This document shows, piece after piece, positions 8,064 to 16,426 of a stretch of DNA of 64,000 bases (the stretch's first letter is position 1; every line of letters begins with the position of its first letter). Origin of the DNA: Geothrix sp. SG200 (GTDB taxonomy: Bacteria; Acidobacteriota; Holophagae; Holophagales; Holophagaceae). Under the pieces are notes generated by a model. The model worked only from the letters and a program-made list of their open reading frames with translations. It had not been told where the DNA came from and ran no database searches. Position numbers and translations under genes: made by a program. Where the stretch lies: NCBI RefSeq assembly GCF_022808935.1, contig NZ_JAKZFR010000006.1:186001-250000 (forward strand). Direction: 5' to 3'.

Positions 8064-9422
8064 CTAGAAAGGCAGGTTGGGGCCGCCACCCATTTTCGCC
8101 ATGCGCTGCATGCGGGCCATGAACTTGGGATCGTTCATCTGGCCCATCATCTTCTTCGTTTCCACGTACTGCTTGATGAGCTGGTTGATCTCGCTCACGG
8201 GGCGGCCGCAACCGGCTGCGATGCGGCGCTTGCGCTTGCCGTCCAGCAGGTTGTGGTTGGCGCGCTCGGCGGGCGTCATGGAGTTGATGATGGCCTCCAG
8301 GTGCTTGATGCGCTTGTCCGTGGCCACCTGAGCGAGCTGGTCCTTCATCTGCCCCAGGCCCGGCAGCATGCCCAGGATCTTGTTCATGGAGCCCAGCTTC
8401 TGCACCTGCTGGAACTGCTTGCGCATGTCCTCCAGGGTGAACTGGTTCTTGGCCAGGCGCTTGGCCATGACCTCGGCTTCCTTCTCGTCGATCTTGTCCT
8501 TGGCGTGCTCGATGAGGCTGAGAACATCGCCCATGCCCAGGATGCGCTGGGCCATGCGGTCCGGGTGGAAGCGCTGGAAGTCCTCCAGCTTCTCCCCCTC
8601 GCCCACGAACTTCAGGGGCTGGCCCGTGGCCTGCTTGATGCTGAAGGCCGCGCCGCCGCGGGTGTCCCCGTCGGTCTTGGTGAGCACCACGCCCGTGATG
8701 CCCAGCTTCTCGTGGAAGGCCGTGGCGCTGCGGACCGCGTCTTGGCCCGTCATGGCGTCGGCCACGAAGAGGATCTCGTCCGGAGAGACCGAGCCCTTGA
8801 TGCGGACCAGCTCCTCCATGAGGGCTTCATCGAGGTGCAGGCGGCCCGCGGTGTCGAGGATGACCGTGTCCCAGCCCTTGAGCTTCGCCTCGGCCAGGGC
8901 CGCGGCGCAGATGGCCACCGGATCCTTCTCGTCGGTGCGGAAGGAGGGCACGCCGGCGTCCTTGGCCACCACGTGCAGCTGCTCGATGGCGGCGGGGCGG
9001 TAGACGTCTGCGGGCACCAGCAGGGGCGAGCGGCCCAGCTTCTTGAGGAACACCGCCAGCTTGCCGCAGGTGGTGGTCTTGCCGGCGCCCTGCAGGCCCA
9101 CCATCATCACCACCGTCGGCGGCTTCGAGGCGAAGGCGATGGGGTGCTCGGGGGCCTGGCCACCCATGATCTCCACCAGCTCGCGGTGGACGATGTCGAT
9201 GAAGGCCTGGGCGGGATTCAACCCCTGCATCACCTCGGCGCCGAGGGCCTTCTCCTTCACGCGCTGGAGGAAGGTGCGGGCCACGCTCACGTGGACGTCC
9301 GCCTCCAGGAGGGCCATGCGCACTTCGCGCAGCACGGCTTCGAGGTTGGCTTCCGTCAGCTTCGACTGGCCCCGGAGGGCCTTCATGGCCTGGCTGAGTT
9401 TCTGGGTGAGGCTGTCGAACAT
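8064..9422 (-). CDS. ffh: Signal recognition particle protein Ffh
   Basis: This 452-residue GTPase binds 4.5S RNA and signal sequences and brings ribosomes to FtsY at the membrane. The N domain is followed by GTPase motifs GLQGAGKTTT, DTAGR and TKTDGDTRGG, then the methionine-rich M domain with GCGRPVSEINQLIKQY and a tail rich in Met (KKMMGQMNDPKFMARMQRM). A GTG six codons upstream is open, but ATG at 9422 has GGAG four bases before it and gives the family start. It is the first gene of the block running to the hotdog gene. Confidence 0.96.
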   Translation of the reverse strand: MFDSLTQKLSQAMKALRGQSKLTEANLEAVLREVRMALLEADVHVSVARTFLQRVKEKALGAEVMQGLNPAQAFIDIVHRELVEIMGGQAPEHPIAFASKPPTVVMMVGLQGAGKTTTCGKLAVFLKKLGRSPLLVPADVYRPAAIEQLHVVAKDAGVPSFRTDEKDPVAICAAALAEAKLKGWDTVILDTAGRLHLDEALMEELVRIKGSVSPDEILFVADAMTGQDAVRSATAFHEKLGITGVVLTKTDGDTRGGAAFSIKQATGQPLKFVGEGEKLEDFQRFHPDRMAQRILGMGDVLSLIEHAKDKIDEKEAEVMAKRLAKNQFTLEDMRKQFQQVQKLGSMNKILGMLPGLGQMKDQLAQVATDKRIKHLEAIINSMTPAERANHNLLDGKRKRRIAAGCGRPVSEINQLIKQYVETKKMMGQMNDPKFMARMQRMAKMGGGPNLPF

Positions 9423-9476
9423 GGGGCTCCGGGACGGCACGAAAATTCCATTCTACCGGTGTGGGCGGGCATTTCC

Positions 9477-9505
9477 CTGTCGCGAAAGGCATCCTCGGGC
9501 ATAAT
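9477..9505 (+). promoter_or_regulatory. Candidate sigma-70 promoter for DUF255 gene
   Basis: CTGTCG at 9477-9482 and CATAAT at 9500-9505 are separated by 17 bases. The -10 matches consensus at five of six positions and the -35 at three. The expected start would leave a 5' leader of about 14 bases before the ATG at 9526. Confidence 0.4.
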
Positions 9506-9525
9506 CCGGTCCGGGGGAGCCGGAT

Positions 9526-11520
9526 ATGTCCAATCATCTCGCTGGAAGCCTCAGCCCCTACCTGCTCCAGCACGCCCACAACCCCGTGGACTGGTTCCCT
9601 TGGGGGGAGGAGGCCCTGGCCAAGGCCCGGACTGAAGAGAAGCCCATCTTCCTCAGCATCGGCTACAGCGCCTGCCACTGGTGCCACGTCATGGAGCGGG
9701 AGAGCTTCGAGAACCCGGCCGTGGCCGAGGTGCTCAACACCCACTTCGTGAGCATCAAGGTGGACCGGGAGGAACGGCCGGACCTGGACGACCTCTACAT
9801 GGACGCCGTGCAGGCGATGACCGGCCGGGGCGGCTGGCCCATGAGCGTGTGGCTCACGCCGGACCTGGAGCCCTTCTACGGGGGCACCTACTTCCCGCCA
9901 GAACCCCGGGGCGGCATGCCGGGTTTCGCCCCCCTGCTGCGGCGCATCGCCGAGGTGTGGCGGGAAGACCGGGCAGGCGTGGTGGGGCAGGCCGGCCGAC
10001 TGGCGACGGAGCTGCGGCGGCAGGCGGCGGTGGAGGCGGGCGCCGCGCTTCCGGATGAGGCGGCGCTCGACGGGGCCCTGGCCCAGCTGCGGGCCGCGTT
10101 CGATCCCCGGTGGGGAGGCTTCGGCCCGGCGCCCAAGTTCCCCCAGTCCATGGCCGTGGAACTGATCCTGGCCCGGGGCACGGCGGAGGATCGGGCCATG
10201 GCTCTGCGCACCCTGGACGCCATGTGGGAGGGCGGCATGTACGACCACCTGGGCGGCGGCTTCGCCCGCTACAGCGTGGACGGCCAGTGGCTGGTGCCCC
10301 ACTTCGAGAAGATGCTCTACGACAACGCCCAGCTGGTCTGCGCCTACCTGGCGGCCTTCCAGGCCACGGGAGAGACCCGCTACGGCCAGGTGGCGCGGGA
10401 GACGCTGGACTACATGCTCCGGGAGCTCTGCAATCCCGCTGGGGGCTTCCACTCCAGCGAGGACGCGGACAGCGAGGGCGAGGAGGGGAAGTTCTACGTC
10501 TTCACGCCCGCCGAAGTCCGCGAAGCCCTGGGCGAGGTGGATGGCCCGCGCTTCTGCGCGGCCTTCGGTGTCACCGATGGCGGGAATTTCGAGCACGGGA
10601 AGAGCGTGGTTCACCGCTTTTCCTGTCCTCGGGAAGCTTCCCTTCCAGACGAAGACGATCGAAGGCTGCGAGCGCGCCTGCGGCAATGGCGCGACCGCCG
10701 TGTGCACCCGGGCAAGGACGACAAGGTGCTGGCGTCATGGAACGGCCTCGCGCTCTCCGCCTTGGCCCGGGGCTTCCAGGTGCTGGGCGAGGCCCGCTAC
10801 CTCGAAGCCGCCCGGGACTGCGCCAGCTTCCTGCGCCGGGAACTCTGGCGGGACGGACACCTGCTGCGCGTCTGGCGGCAGGGGAAGGCCCACACGCCGG
10901 GGTTCCTGGAGGACAGCGCCGCCGTGGTGGAAGGACTGGTGGACCTCTACGAAGCGGGTTTCGATCCCGCCTGGCTGCGCTGGGCGGAATCGCTGGCCGA
11001 GGGGCTGCTGGCACGGTTCCAGGATCAGGCCGACGGCGGCTTCTTCAGCACGGAGGCAGATCAGCCGGACCTCCTCTTCCGCCTGAAACCAGGATTCGAC
11101 AACGCCATCCCCGGCGGCAACACGCTGGCGGCGCGGGCCCTGCTGCGGTTGTCCCGCCACCTCCAGCGGGAGGACTTCCGGTTGGCCGCCGAGGGCGCGC
11201 TCCGCTGCTTCGCCCCCTGGATGCGGCGGGCGCCCCGGGCCTTCCTGGGGATGCTCGGCGTGTTCGACCTGGCCTTGCGCGAGCCGGTGGAGGTGGCCAT
11301 CTCCGGCAACCCGCGCAGCTCCGCGGTGCAGGCCATGCTGGCGGAGGTCCACCGCCGCCACCTGCCCGGGCGGGTCCTGTCTGTCTCGGAGGATCAGCTC
11401 CTCCCCCTGCATGAGGAACGCGCCGCCTCGAAGGAGGGCCCCTTCGCCTTCGTCTGCCGCGGCCGCACTTGCGCCCGGCCCGTGACATCGTCGGTGGAAT
11501 TGGCTTCGCTTCTCCGCTGA
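9526..11520 (+). CDS. DUF255 thioredoxin-fold/(alpha/alpha)6-barrel protein (YyaL/SPATA20 family)
   Basis: This 664-residue protein matches the YyaL/SPATA20 family. The N-terminal thioredoxin-like domain contains [29 protein letters not shown] (CHWCH, about residues 49-53) and [15 protein letters not shown]. The rest is the glycosidase-like helical barrel with [29 protein letters not shown] and [16 protein letters not shown]. The substrate and reaction are not established for this family; a redox or nucleoside-sugar related role has been proposed. The length is normal and the CXXC is intact. A short leader and a candidate promoter precede it. Confidence 0.9.
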   Translation: MSNHLAGSLSPYLLQHAHNPVDWFPWGEEALAKARTEEKPIFLSIGYSACHWCHVMERESFENPAVAEVLNTHFVSIKVDREERPDLDDLYMDAVQAMTGRGGWPMSVWLTPDLEPFYGGTYFPPEPRGGMPGFAPLLRRIAEVWREDRAGVVGQAGRLATELRRQAAVEAGAALPDEAALDGALAQLRAAFDPRWGGFGPAPKFPQSMAVELILARGTAEDRAMALRTLDAMWEGGMYDHLGGGFARYSVDGQWLVPHFEKMLYDNAQLVCAYLAAFQATGETRYGQVARETLDYMLRELCNPAGGFHSSEDADSEGEEGKFYVFTPAEVREALGEVDGPRFCAAFGVTDGGNFEHGKSVVHRFSCPREASLPDEDDRRLRARLRQWRDRRVHPGKDDKVLASWNGLALSALARGFQVLGEARYLEAARDCASFLRRELWRDGHLLRVWRQGKAHTPGFLEDSAAVVEGLVDLYEAGFDPAWLRWAESLAEGLLARFQDQADGGFFSTEADQPDLLFRLKPGFDNAIPGGNTLAARALLRLSRHLQREDFRLAAEGALRCFAPWMRRAPRAFLGMLGVFDLALREPVEVAISGNPRSSAVQAMLAEVHRRHLPGRVLSVSEDQLLPLHEERAASKEGPFAFVCRGRTCARPVTSSVELASLLR

Positions 11521-11639
11521 CCGGCCTTCCGGATGTGACCCGTTGCCCTGGGGTAGATTGGCTACACTGGGGTGATCATTCGCGTGAGCATCCACGGAAT
11601 GCCGGCGCGTTCGCGCGACCATGTGACATAGGGGCTGCC

Positions 11640-13370
11640 ATGAAGACCTTCACGCTGAAGATCGACCCGCTGACGGGCGAGGAATATTACGAGGTCTATG
11701 TCCGGGGCCGGCAGCTGCTGAACAATCCGCATCTGAACAAGGCGTCGGCGTTCACCAAGGAAGAGCGCCTGGGGTTGGGCCTGGACGGCATGCTGCGGCC
11801 CGGCATCTCCACCCTGGAATCCCAGCTGGACCGCACCTACGAGGCGTTCCTGCGCAAATCTGACGACCTGGAGAAGTACATCTACCTGTCGGGCCTCCTG
11901 GACCGGAATGAGGTCCTCTTCTACCGCCTCCTGGTGGACCACCTGGATGAGATGGTGCCCATCGTCTATACGCCCACAGTGGGCCAGGCGTGCCTCCAGC
12001 TGAGCCACATTCAGCGGCGCTACCGGGGCATCTACATCACGCCCGAGAACATCGGAAACATCGACCAGATCTTCCACGGCCTCTCCCAGCCGCAGGTGAA
12101 CCTCATCGTGGTGACGGATGGGGAGCGCATCCTGGGCCTGGGAGACCTGGGCTCGGACGGCATGGGCATTCCCGTGGGCAAGGTGAGCCTCTATGTGGCC
12201 GCCGGCGGCGTCCACCCGGGGGTCTGCCTGCCCGTCACGTTGGACGTGGGCACCAACAATCCCCGGCTGCTGGAAGATCCCCTCTACCTGGGCATCCGCA
12301 AACCCCGGCTCCGGGGCGCAGAGTACGAAGAACTGGTCGAGAAGTTCGTTCTCGGCGTGAAGCGCAACTTCCCCGGCGCCCTGCTCCAGTGGGAGGACTT
12401 CGCCAAGCACACGGCCTTCAAGAACCTCGATCGCTACCGCGAGCGCATCCTCTCCTTCAACGACGACATCCAGGGCACGGGCTCGACGGCCCTGGCGGCG
12501 CTGATGACCGCCATGCGCATCAAGAAGAGCCGCTTCCAGGATGAGCGCTACGTCATCGTGGGCATGGGCCAGGCCGGCACCGGCATCGCCATGAACATCC
12601 GCGCCGCGCTGAAGGCGGAAGGCCTCTCCGACGCGGAAGCCCGCAAGCGCATCTTCGCCGTGGACATGCAGGGCCTGCTCATCGAAGGCGATCCCCTGCT
12701 GGAAGAACCCCAGATGCCGCTGGCGCAGTGCCGCTCCTCGGTGGAGGGCTGGAAGCTGGATGATCCTTCCCGCATCGGTCTCCAGGATGTGGTGCGCAAT
12801 GCGCATCCCACGGTGCTCATCGGCGTCACCGCCCAGCCGAACCTCTTCGACGACGCCATCCTGGCGGAGACCGCGAAGCATTCCGAACGGCCCATCGTGC
12901 TGGCGCTCTCGAACCCCACCCACAAGTGCGAGTGCTCGCCCGAGGCGGTCTGGAAGGCCACGGACGGCAAGGGCCTGGTGGCCACCGGCAGCCCCTTCGC
13001 GCCAGTGGAATGGAAGGGCCGCACGCTCCAGGCCTCCCAGTGCAACAACATGTACATCTTCCCGGGCGTGGGCCTCGGCGCCCTGGTCTGCAAGGCCACC
13101 CGGATCACCGACAGCATGTTCCTGGCGGCCAGCAAGGCCATCAGCACCTTCGTGACGCCGGAGCAGGAAGCCACCGGCCTGCTGCTGCCGGAGATGAAGG
13201 ACATCCGCCAGGTCTCCGCCGCCGTGGCCAAGGCCGTGGGCATCGAGGCCAGGAATGCCGGCCTCGGCCGTCTGCTCGACGACGACCAGTTGGAGTCCAT
13301 CGTCACCAAGGCCCAGTGGGAGCCGCACTACACCACCTACCGGGCCGGCGCGCCGGGCCTGATCGACTGA
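11640..13370 (+). CDS. maeA: NAD-dependent malic enzyme (decarboxylating)
   Basis: This 576-residue enzyme belongs to the long-form malic enzymes that convert malate to pyruvate, CO2 and NAD(P)H. The catalytic tyrosine lies in IVYTPTVGQAC (Y110); the metal and substrate regions include GERILGLGDLGSDGMGIPVGK and FNDDIQGTG; the dinucleotide fold has VGMGQAGTGIA. The C-terminal part holds ALSNPTHKCECSPE and the CNNMYIFPGVGLGAL signature. The upstream in-frame extension of 57 codons is rejected because ATG at 11640 has AGGGG before it and gives the family length. It stands alone. Confidence 0.94.
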   Translation: MKTFTLKIDPLTGEEYYEVYVRGRQLLNNPHLNKASAFTKEERLGLGLDGMLRPGISTLESQLDRTYEAFLRKSDDLEKYIYLSGLLDRNEVLFYRLLVDHLDEMVPIVYTPTVGQACLQLSHIQRRYRGIYITPENIGNIDQIFHGLSQPQVNLIVVTDGERILGLGDLGSDGMGIPVGKVSLYVAAGGVHPGVCLPVTLDVGTNNPRLLEDPLYLGIRKPRLRGAEYEELVEKFVLGVKRNFPGALLQWEDFAKHTAFKNLDRYRERILSFNDDIQGTGSTALAALMTAMRIKKSRFQDERYVIVGMGQAGTGIAMNIRAALKAEGLSDAEARKRIFAVDMQGLLIEGDPLLEEPQMPLAQCRSSVEGWKLDDPSRIGLQDVVRNAHPTVLIGVTAQPNLFDDAILAETAKHSERPIVLALSNPTHKCECSPEAVWKATDGKGLVATGSPFAPVEWKGRTLQASQCNNMYIFPGVGLGALVCKATRITDSMFLAASKAISTFVTPEQEATGLLLPEMKDIRQVSAAVAKAVGIEARNAGLGRLLDDDQLESIVTKAQWEPHYTTYRAGAPGLID

Positions 13371-13394
13371 TGGCTGCCAGGACAGTTTTTCCCC

Positions 13395-13422
13395 TTGAGA
13401 GGGGTGGAGGCCGGCCTAGCCT
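13395..13422 (+). promoter_or_regulatory. Candidate promoter of an intergenic small RNA
   Basis: TTGAGA (13395-13400) and TAGCCT (13417-13422) are 16 bases apart. The -35 has one mismatch to consensus. The same TAGCCT hexamer is found just before the zinc-ribbon gene at 36964. No open frame of its own with a ribosome site follows; a structured stretch and a terminator do. Confidence 0.42.
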
Positions 13423-13428
13423 GTGAGT

Positions 13429-13540
13429 CGGGAAGAGTTTCTCTTTCCTCCCACGGGGCGACCGTTCACGCCAGCCCCTTCCGGCCCGCGATCCTAGTGG
13501 CCGAGACATATTGGGCACCCTTCGGGGTGCCCTTTTGTTG
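13429..13540 (+). ncRNA. Candidate small structured RNA, unknown family
   Basis: Between the candidate promoter and a strong terminator lies about 108 bases that fold locally. A hairpin GGGAAGAG-TTT-CTCTTTCC spans 13430-13448 with one G-U pair, a second stem GGGGC/GCCCC spans 13455-13478, and the third is the terminator stem. No start codon with a ribosome site is convincing. It does not match 4.5S, 6S, tmRNA or tRNA by eye. It could instead be the long 3' end of the malic enzyme mRNA, 60 bases upstream. Confidence 0.38.
13513..13540 (+). terminator. Rho-independent terminator with TTCG tetraloop
   Basis: GGGCACCC-TTCG-GGGTGCCC (13513-13532) is a perfect eight-pair stem with a stable TTCG loop, followed by TTTTGTT. 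It ends transcription coming from the malic enzyme gene and/or the candidate small RNA. Confidence 0.88.
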
Positions 13541-13763
13541 TCCGGGGGTTCCCCCCGCAACGCATGCGTTGCAGGGATCTATGGGCTCGCTGCGCGAACA
13601 CCCCCGGGCCCCCGCGGCAAATCCCGGCGTAGCCGGGCTTTGCCTTGCCCCATCGTCCGGGGGTTCCCCCCGCAACGCATGCGTTGCAGGGATCTATGGG
13701 TTCGCTGCGCGCATACCCCCGGGCCCCCGCGGCAAATCCCGGCGCAACCGGGCTTTGCCTTAT
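13541..13763. repeat. Two tandem copies of a 115-bp palindromic repeat
   Basis: Copy one starts at 13541 and copy two at 13656, a period of 115 bases. Each begins TCCGGGGGTTCCCC, contains the 16-base perfect palindrome GCAACGCATGCGTTGC (13557-13572 and 13672-13687), a CGCTGCGCG segment and a terminal CCCGGC/GCCGGG stem followed by TTTGCCTT. A third, inverted copy lies at 23833-23941. Short open frames run through it on both strands but have no ribosome sites. It is a dispersed repeat with repeated DNA hairpins, not a CRISPR array. Confidence 0.85.
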
Positions 13764-13821
13764 TCGAATGTCCGCAGGCCCCTGCGCGCAAGCTCGTCGG
13801 GGTTTCATCTCCAGGGGTCCC

Positions 13822-13870
13822 TTGACAATCGGGCGAATCTACACAAAATTGTCTACACCATCTTGTGTAG
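13822..13870 (+). promoter_or_regulatory. Promoter with overlapping BlaI-type operator
   Basis: TTGACA (13822-13827) and CAAAAT (13844-13849) are 16 bases apart and form a good promoter. The perfect inverted repeat CTACACAA (13839-13846) / TTGTGTAG (13863-13870) overlaps the -10 and start region, and another TACA half-site lies between its arms. TACA/TGTA half-sites are what BlaI/MecI repressors bind, so the downstream repressor probably controls its own operon from here. Confidence 0.7.
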
Positions 13871-13877
13871 GATTCCC

Positions 13878-14249
13878 ATGAAGCGACCGAACAAGCCGAC
13901 CGACGTGGAGCTCAAGTTCCTGCGGGTCCTCTGGGACCTGGGGCCGTCCACCGTGAAGGAGGTGCATGCCCGCCTGAACCTCACGGAGGAATACGCCTAC
14001 ACCGGCGTCCTGCGGATGCTCCAGGTGATGCTGGACAAGGGCCTGGTGACCCGGGACGAGCGCCAGCGCAGCCATGTCTATGCCCCAGCCCACAGCCGGG
14101 CGGCCATGGAGGGGGGGCTGGTGTCTGATCTGAGCGAGCGCCTCTTCGGAGGATCCGCCGCCGCGCTGGTGCTCGCGGCCCTCCGCTCCGGCCCCGTCAG
14201 TCCCGAGGAAAAGGCCCGCATCCGCGAGCTGCTGGGGAGGGAGGAGTGA
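13878..14249 (+). CDS. BlaI/MecI/CopY family transcriptional repressor
   Basis: This 123-residue winged-helix protein has the family layout: PTDVELKFLRVLWDLGPSTVKEVHARL, a recognition helix region EYAYTGVLRMLQVMLDKGLVTRDE, then the wing RSHVYAPAHS and a C-terminal dimerisation helix set. Such repressors are released when the partner M56 peptidase triggers their cleavage. The start at 13878 is chosen because it follows the operator and begins the family's N-terminus; a longer frame through the repeats is rejected. Its stop overlaps the start of the M56 gene (TGATG), and an extended GGAGGGAGGAG precedes that junction. Confidence 0.92.
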   Translation: MKRPNKPTDVELKFLRVLWDLGPSTVKEVHARLNLTEEYAYTGVLRMLQVMLDKGLVTRDERQRSHVYAPAHSRAAMEGGLVSDLSERLFGGSAAALVLAALRSGPVSPEEKARIRELLGREE

Positions 14250-16000
14250 TGGCTGCCATCGTTCAGATCCTGGGATGGGCTCTCGTCCACGCCCTCTGGC
14301 AGGACGGTCTGCTGGCGGCCCTGGCGGCCTTGGGTGGCCTCCTTCTCCGGGGCCGGGCACGGCACGCCATGAATGGCCTGATCCTGGCCCTCTGCCTGGG
14401 GCTGCCTGCGGCCACGGCCTGGCATTTCCACCGTCCGGCCCTGCTGGGGGCGGGCCCGGTCCAGGTGGCCGAGGCCGCGCAGGGTGGCCCGGCGGCCTTC
14501 CTGCCCCGGGCGGACAGGGCCTCCAGGCCCCTGCTGGCGCGGCTGGAGGCCGCGCTCCAGCCCCGTCTGCCCGCCCTGGTGGTTCTCTGGGCGGTGGGAG
14601 CGAGCCTCATGGCCCTCCGCCTGGGCGGCGGGTATGCCCTCAGCTTGAGCTGGAAGCGGAGGGGCGTACCGGCCCCCCGGGACTGGCAGGACTCGCTCGA
14701 TGACCTGGCCCGGCGCCTGGGAATCCTGCGCAAGGTGCGTCTTCTCCTGGTGGGGCATGGCCAAACGCCCCAATCGCCTGTGGCCCTCGGGCTCTGGAAG
14801 CCGGTGGTGCTCCTTCCGGCAACCCTGCTCACAGGCCTTCCGCCCGGCTTCCTGGAGGCGCTCCTGGCCCATGAATTGGCCCACGTGCGCCGCCTGGACT
14901 ACCTGGCCAACCTCCTCCAGGGCATCGCAGAGACCCTCCTCTTCTTCCATCCCGCCATCTGGTGGCTTTCGGCCAGGATCCGGGCCGAACGCGAGGAGCT
15001 CTCCGACGACCTGGCGGCCGAGATGCTTGGCGATCCGCGGCGCCTGGCCTTGGCCCTCAACGCGCTGGACGACCTCCAGCGACCCCTTCCCCACCTGTTG
15101 TTCCCGGCCCTCGCGGCCCGAGGAGGACATCTGCTCACCCGAATCGAACGTCTGCTCTCCCCGAAACCTGTCAGGGGTCCCCTCGGAGGCGCCCTGACCT
15201 TCCTGCTGCTCCCCGGCCTGGCCCTCGCCTTGCGGGCCGCGGCTCCGGCGTTCCCACCCATCGGGGCTCCGGCCACCGTCATCGCCCAGCTGGACGTCCT
15301 GGCCGCTCGGGAGGGGCTGGACCCCCAGCTGCTCCGCAGCATGGCCTGGGTGGAGAGTGGCTTCAACGCCAAGGCCAAGAGCACCATGGGTGCCACGGGG
15401 ATGCTCCAGGTCATGCCCGAAACCGCCCGGAAATTCGGTGCGACGGACCTGGAGGATCCCGCCCAGGTGATGGCCGCAGGCGCGAAGTACCTGCGCTTCC
15501 TGCTGGACCGGTACCAGGGGGACGTCCAGAAGGCGGTGGCGGCCTACAACTGCGGGGAGAAGGCCCTGGACGAGGGGCGCATCACCGAGGAGGCCACCCG
15601 CTACCGGAGCCTGGTGATGGATGTGCTGGCCGCGAAGGCCGTGCAGCCGGAGGCCCCGCTGGCCGAGGGCGAAGTGCAGGGTGTGATCCGGCGGGGAGGC
15701 GGAGGCCAGATCACGCTCCAAATCCGTGCGAGCAGCCGCGGCAGCCTGAAACTGGACCTGCTGCCCGCGGAAGGCGCCAAGGCGTTGGGCACCATCCAGA
15801 TCGGGGAGAAGCGCCAGGACGGGACCTACGCCGTGGGGCCCTGGGAGGAGGTCAGGCCCAGGATCCTGGTGGACGCTTCGAAGGCCGGGGCGAGCCTGGT
15901 GATCCGTGGCGAGGAGCCCGGCACGGGCTGGCGCGGAGACACCCGAGTGCTGCTGGACGCCCCCTGGAAGACCTTCACCTTCCAGATGAAGAAGCCATGA
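14249..16000 (+). CDS. BlaR1-type M56 peptidase fused to a lytic transglycosylase domain
   Basis: This 583-residue membrane protein has four likely membrane helices (about 5-33, 41-58, 107-130, 313-332). The M56 zinc peptidase motif is HELAH at 208-212, with EREELSDD at 248-254 as the likely third-ligand region. Where BlaR1 carries a penicillin-sensing domain, this protein carries an SLT-type lytic transglycosylase domain: IAQLDVLAAREGLDPQLLRS, WVESGFN with catalytic E369, STMGATGMLQVMPETA and AVAAYNCG. A C-terminal beta-rich domain of about 110 residues follows. It is co-translated with the BlaI repressor. The fusion suggests sensing of peptidoglycan rather than of a beta-lactam; that is inference. 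Confidence 0.88.
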   Translation: MAAIVQILGWALVHALWQDGLLAALAALGGLLLRGRARHAMNGLILALCLGLPAATAWHFHRPALLGAGPVQVAEAAQGGPAAFLPRADRASRPLLARLEAALQPRLPALVVLWAVGASLMALRLGGGYALSLSWKRRGVPAPRDWQDSLDDLARRLGILRKVRLLLVGHGQTPQSPVALGLWKPVVLLPATLLTGLPPGFLEALLAHELAHVRRLDYLANLLQGIAETLLFFHPAIWWLSARIRAEREELSDDLAAEMLGDPRRLALALNALDDLQRPLPHLLFPALAARGGHLLTRIERLLSPKPVRGPLGGALTFLLLPGLALALRAAAPAFPPIGAPATVIAQLDVLAAREGLDPQLLRSMAWVESGFNAKAKSTMGATGMLQVMPETARKFGATDLEDPAQVMAAGAKYLRFLLDRYQGDVQKAVAAYNCGEKALDEGRITEEATRYRSLVMDVLAAKAVQPEAPLAEGEVQGVIRRGGGGQITLQIRASSRGSLKLDLLPAEGAKALGTIQIGEKRQDGTYAVGPWEEVRPRILVDASKAGASLVIRGEEPGTGWRGDTRVLLDAPWKTFTFQMKKP

Positions 16001-16012
16001 GGCTTTCCCGTA

Positions 16013-16047
16013 CGCAGAACGGCCCGGCATCGCCGGGCCGTTCTGCG
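16013..16047. terminator. Long hairpin between convergent genes, no U-tract
   Basis: A perfect 16-pair inverted repeat (arms 16013-16028 and 16032-16047, loop ATC) lies between the M56 fusion gene and the 68-residue minus-strand gene. Neither side has a T-run, so it may act as a two-way mRNA end or transcription barrier rather than a classical terminator. Confidence 0.6.
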
Positions 16048-16059
16048 CAGGATCGGGCT

Positions 16060-16266
16060 TTAGGCTGCGAAGGTCCGATGGCTGCGGTGCATGACCTCGG
16101 CCTCGAGCTCGGCCTCGAGGGCCTGCACCTGGCGAAGGACGGCGAGGCCGCGCGGGGAGGCGCTCATCTTGGACTCGAGCTGGTTGAAGACCTCGTGCAG
16201 CCGCTCGGCGGTGGTCCAGAAGGCGGGGTTGTGCTGTCGAACGCTGGCATCCATGTGCATGGCCAC
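16060..16266 (-). CDS. Small helical protein, 68 residues, unknown
   Basis: The product is short and mostly helical: AFWTTAERLHEVFNQLESKM, then SASPRGLAVLRQVQALEAELEAEV and a basic end MHRSHRTFAA. No signal peptide or membrane segment is seen. GGAG sits five bases before the ATG at 16266. I do not recognise the family. Upstream is an unusually AT-rich region crowded with inverted repeats, including a CRP-type site, which suggests tight regulation. The alternative is an ATG at 16260 with two fewer residues. Confidence 0.55.
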   Translation of the reverse strand: MAMHMDASVRQHNPAFWTTAERLHEVFNQLESKMSASPRGLAVLRQVQALEAELEAEVMHRSHRTFAA

Positions 16267-16426
16267 TCCACTGCTTGCTGGACATCATCATCGTCTTTGA
16301 TGATTCCCAATGCTAGTGATAGACATCACAAGAAATGTCACGAGTTACGGACATTTTTGTCATGGTCGCCATGACAATTCCGGAAGCCCTTGAAAAACAT
16401 GACATTCAGGTTGTCAACGGGGCGGA
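16267..16426. promoter_or_regulatory. AT-rich control region with several inverted repeats
   Basis: This 160-base gap before the 68-residue gene holds four dyads: ATCATCA/TGATGAT (16284-16304), the CRP-type site GTGAT-AGAC-ATCAC (16316-16329), TGTCATGG-TCG-CCATGACA (16358-16376), and loose GACAT/ATGTC copies around them. The base composition is far lower in GC than the neighbours. It is most simply a multi-operator promoter region for the minus-strand gene. Confidence 0.55.

Noticed and set aside
11543-11568. Promoter TTGCCC/TACACT before the malic enzyme
   Set aside because: The spacing of 14 bases is too short for sigma-70; no better pair was found.
13429-13540. tRNA, 4.5S RNA or 6S RNA
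   Set aside because: No cloverleaf or CCA end, no conserved GGAAGCAGCCA-type tetraloop region of 4.5S RNA, and too short for the long closing stems of 6S RNA.
13541-13763. CRISPR array
   Set aside because: The two units are 115 bases with no short repeat-spacer pattern, and near-identical throughout; the third copy is single and inverted.
13466-13881. Small proteins encoded in the repeat region
   Set aside because: Open frames occur in several phases on both strands because of the repeat's composition, with no ribosome sites and Pro/Arg/Gly-rich products.
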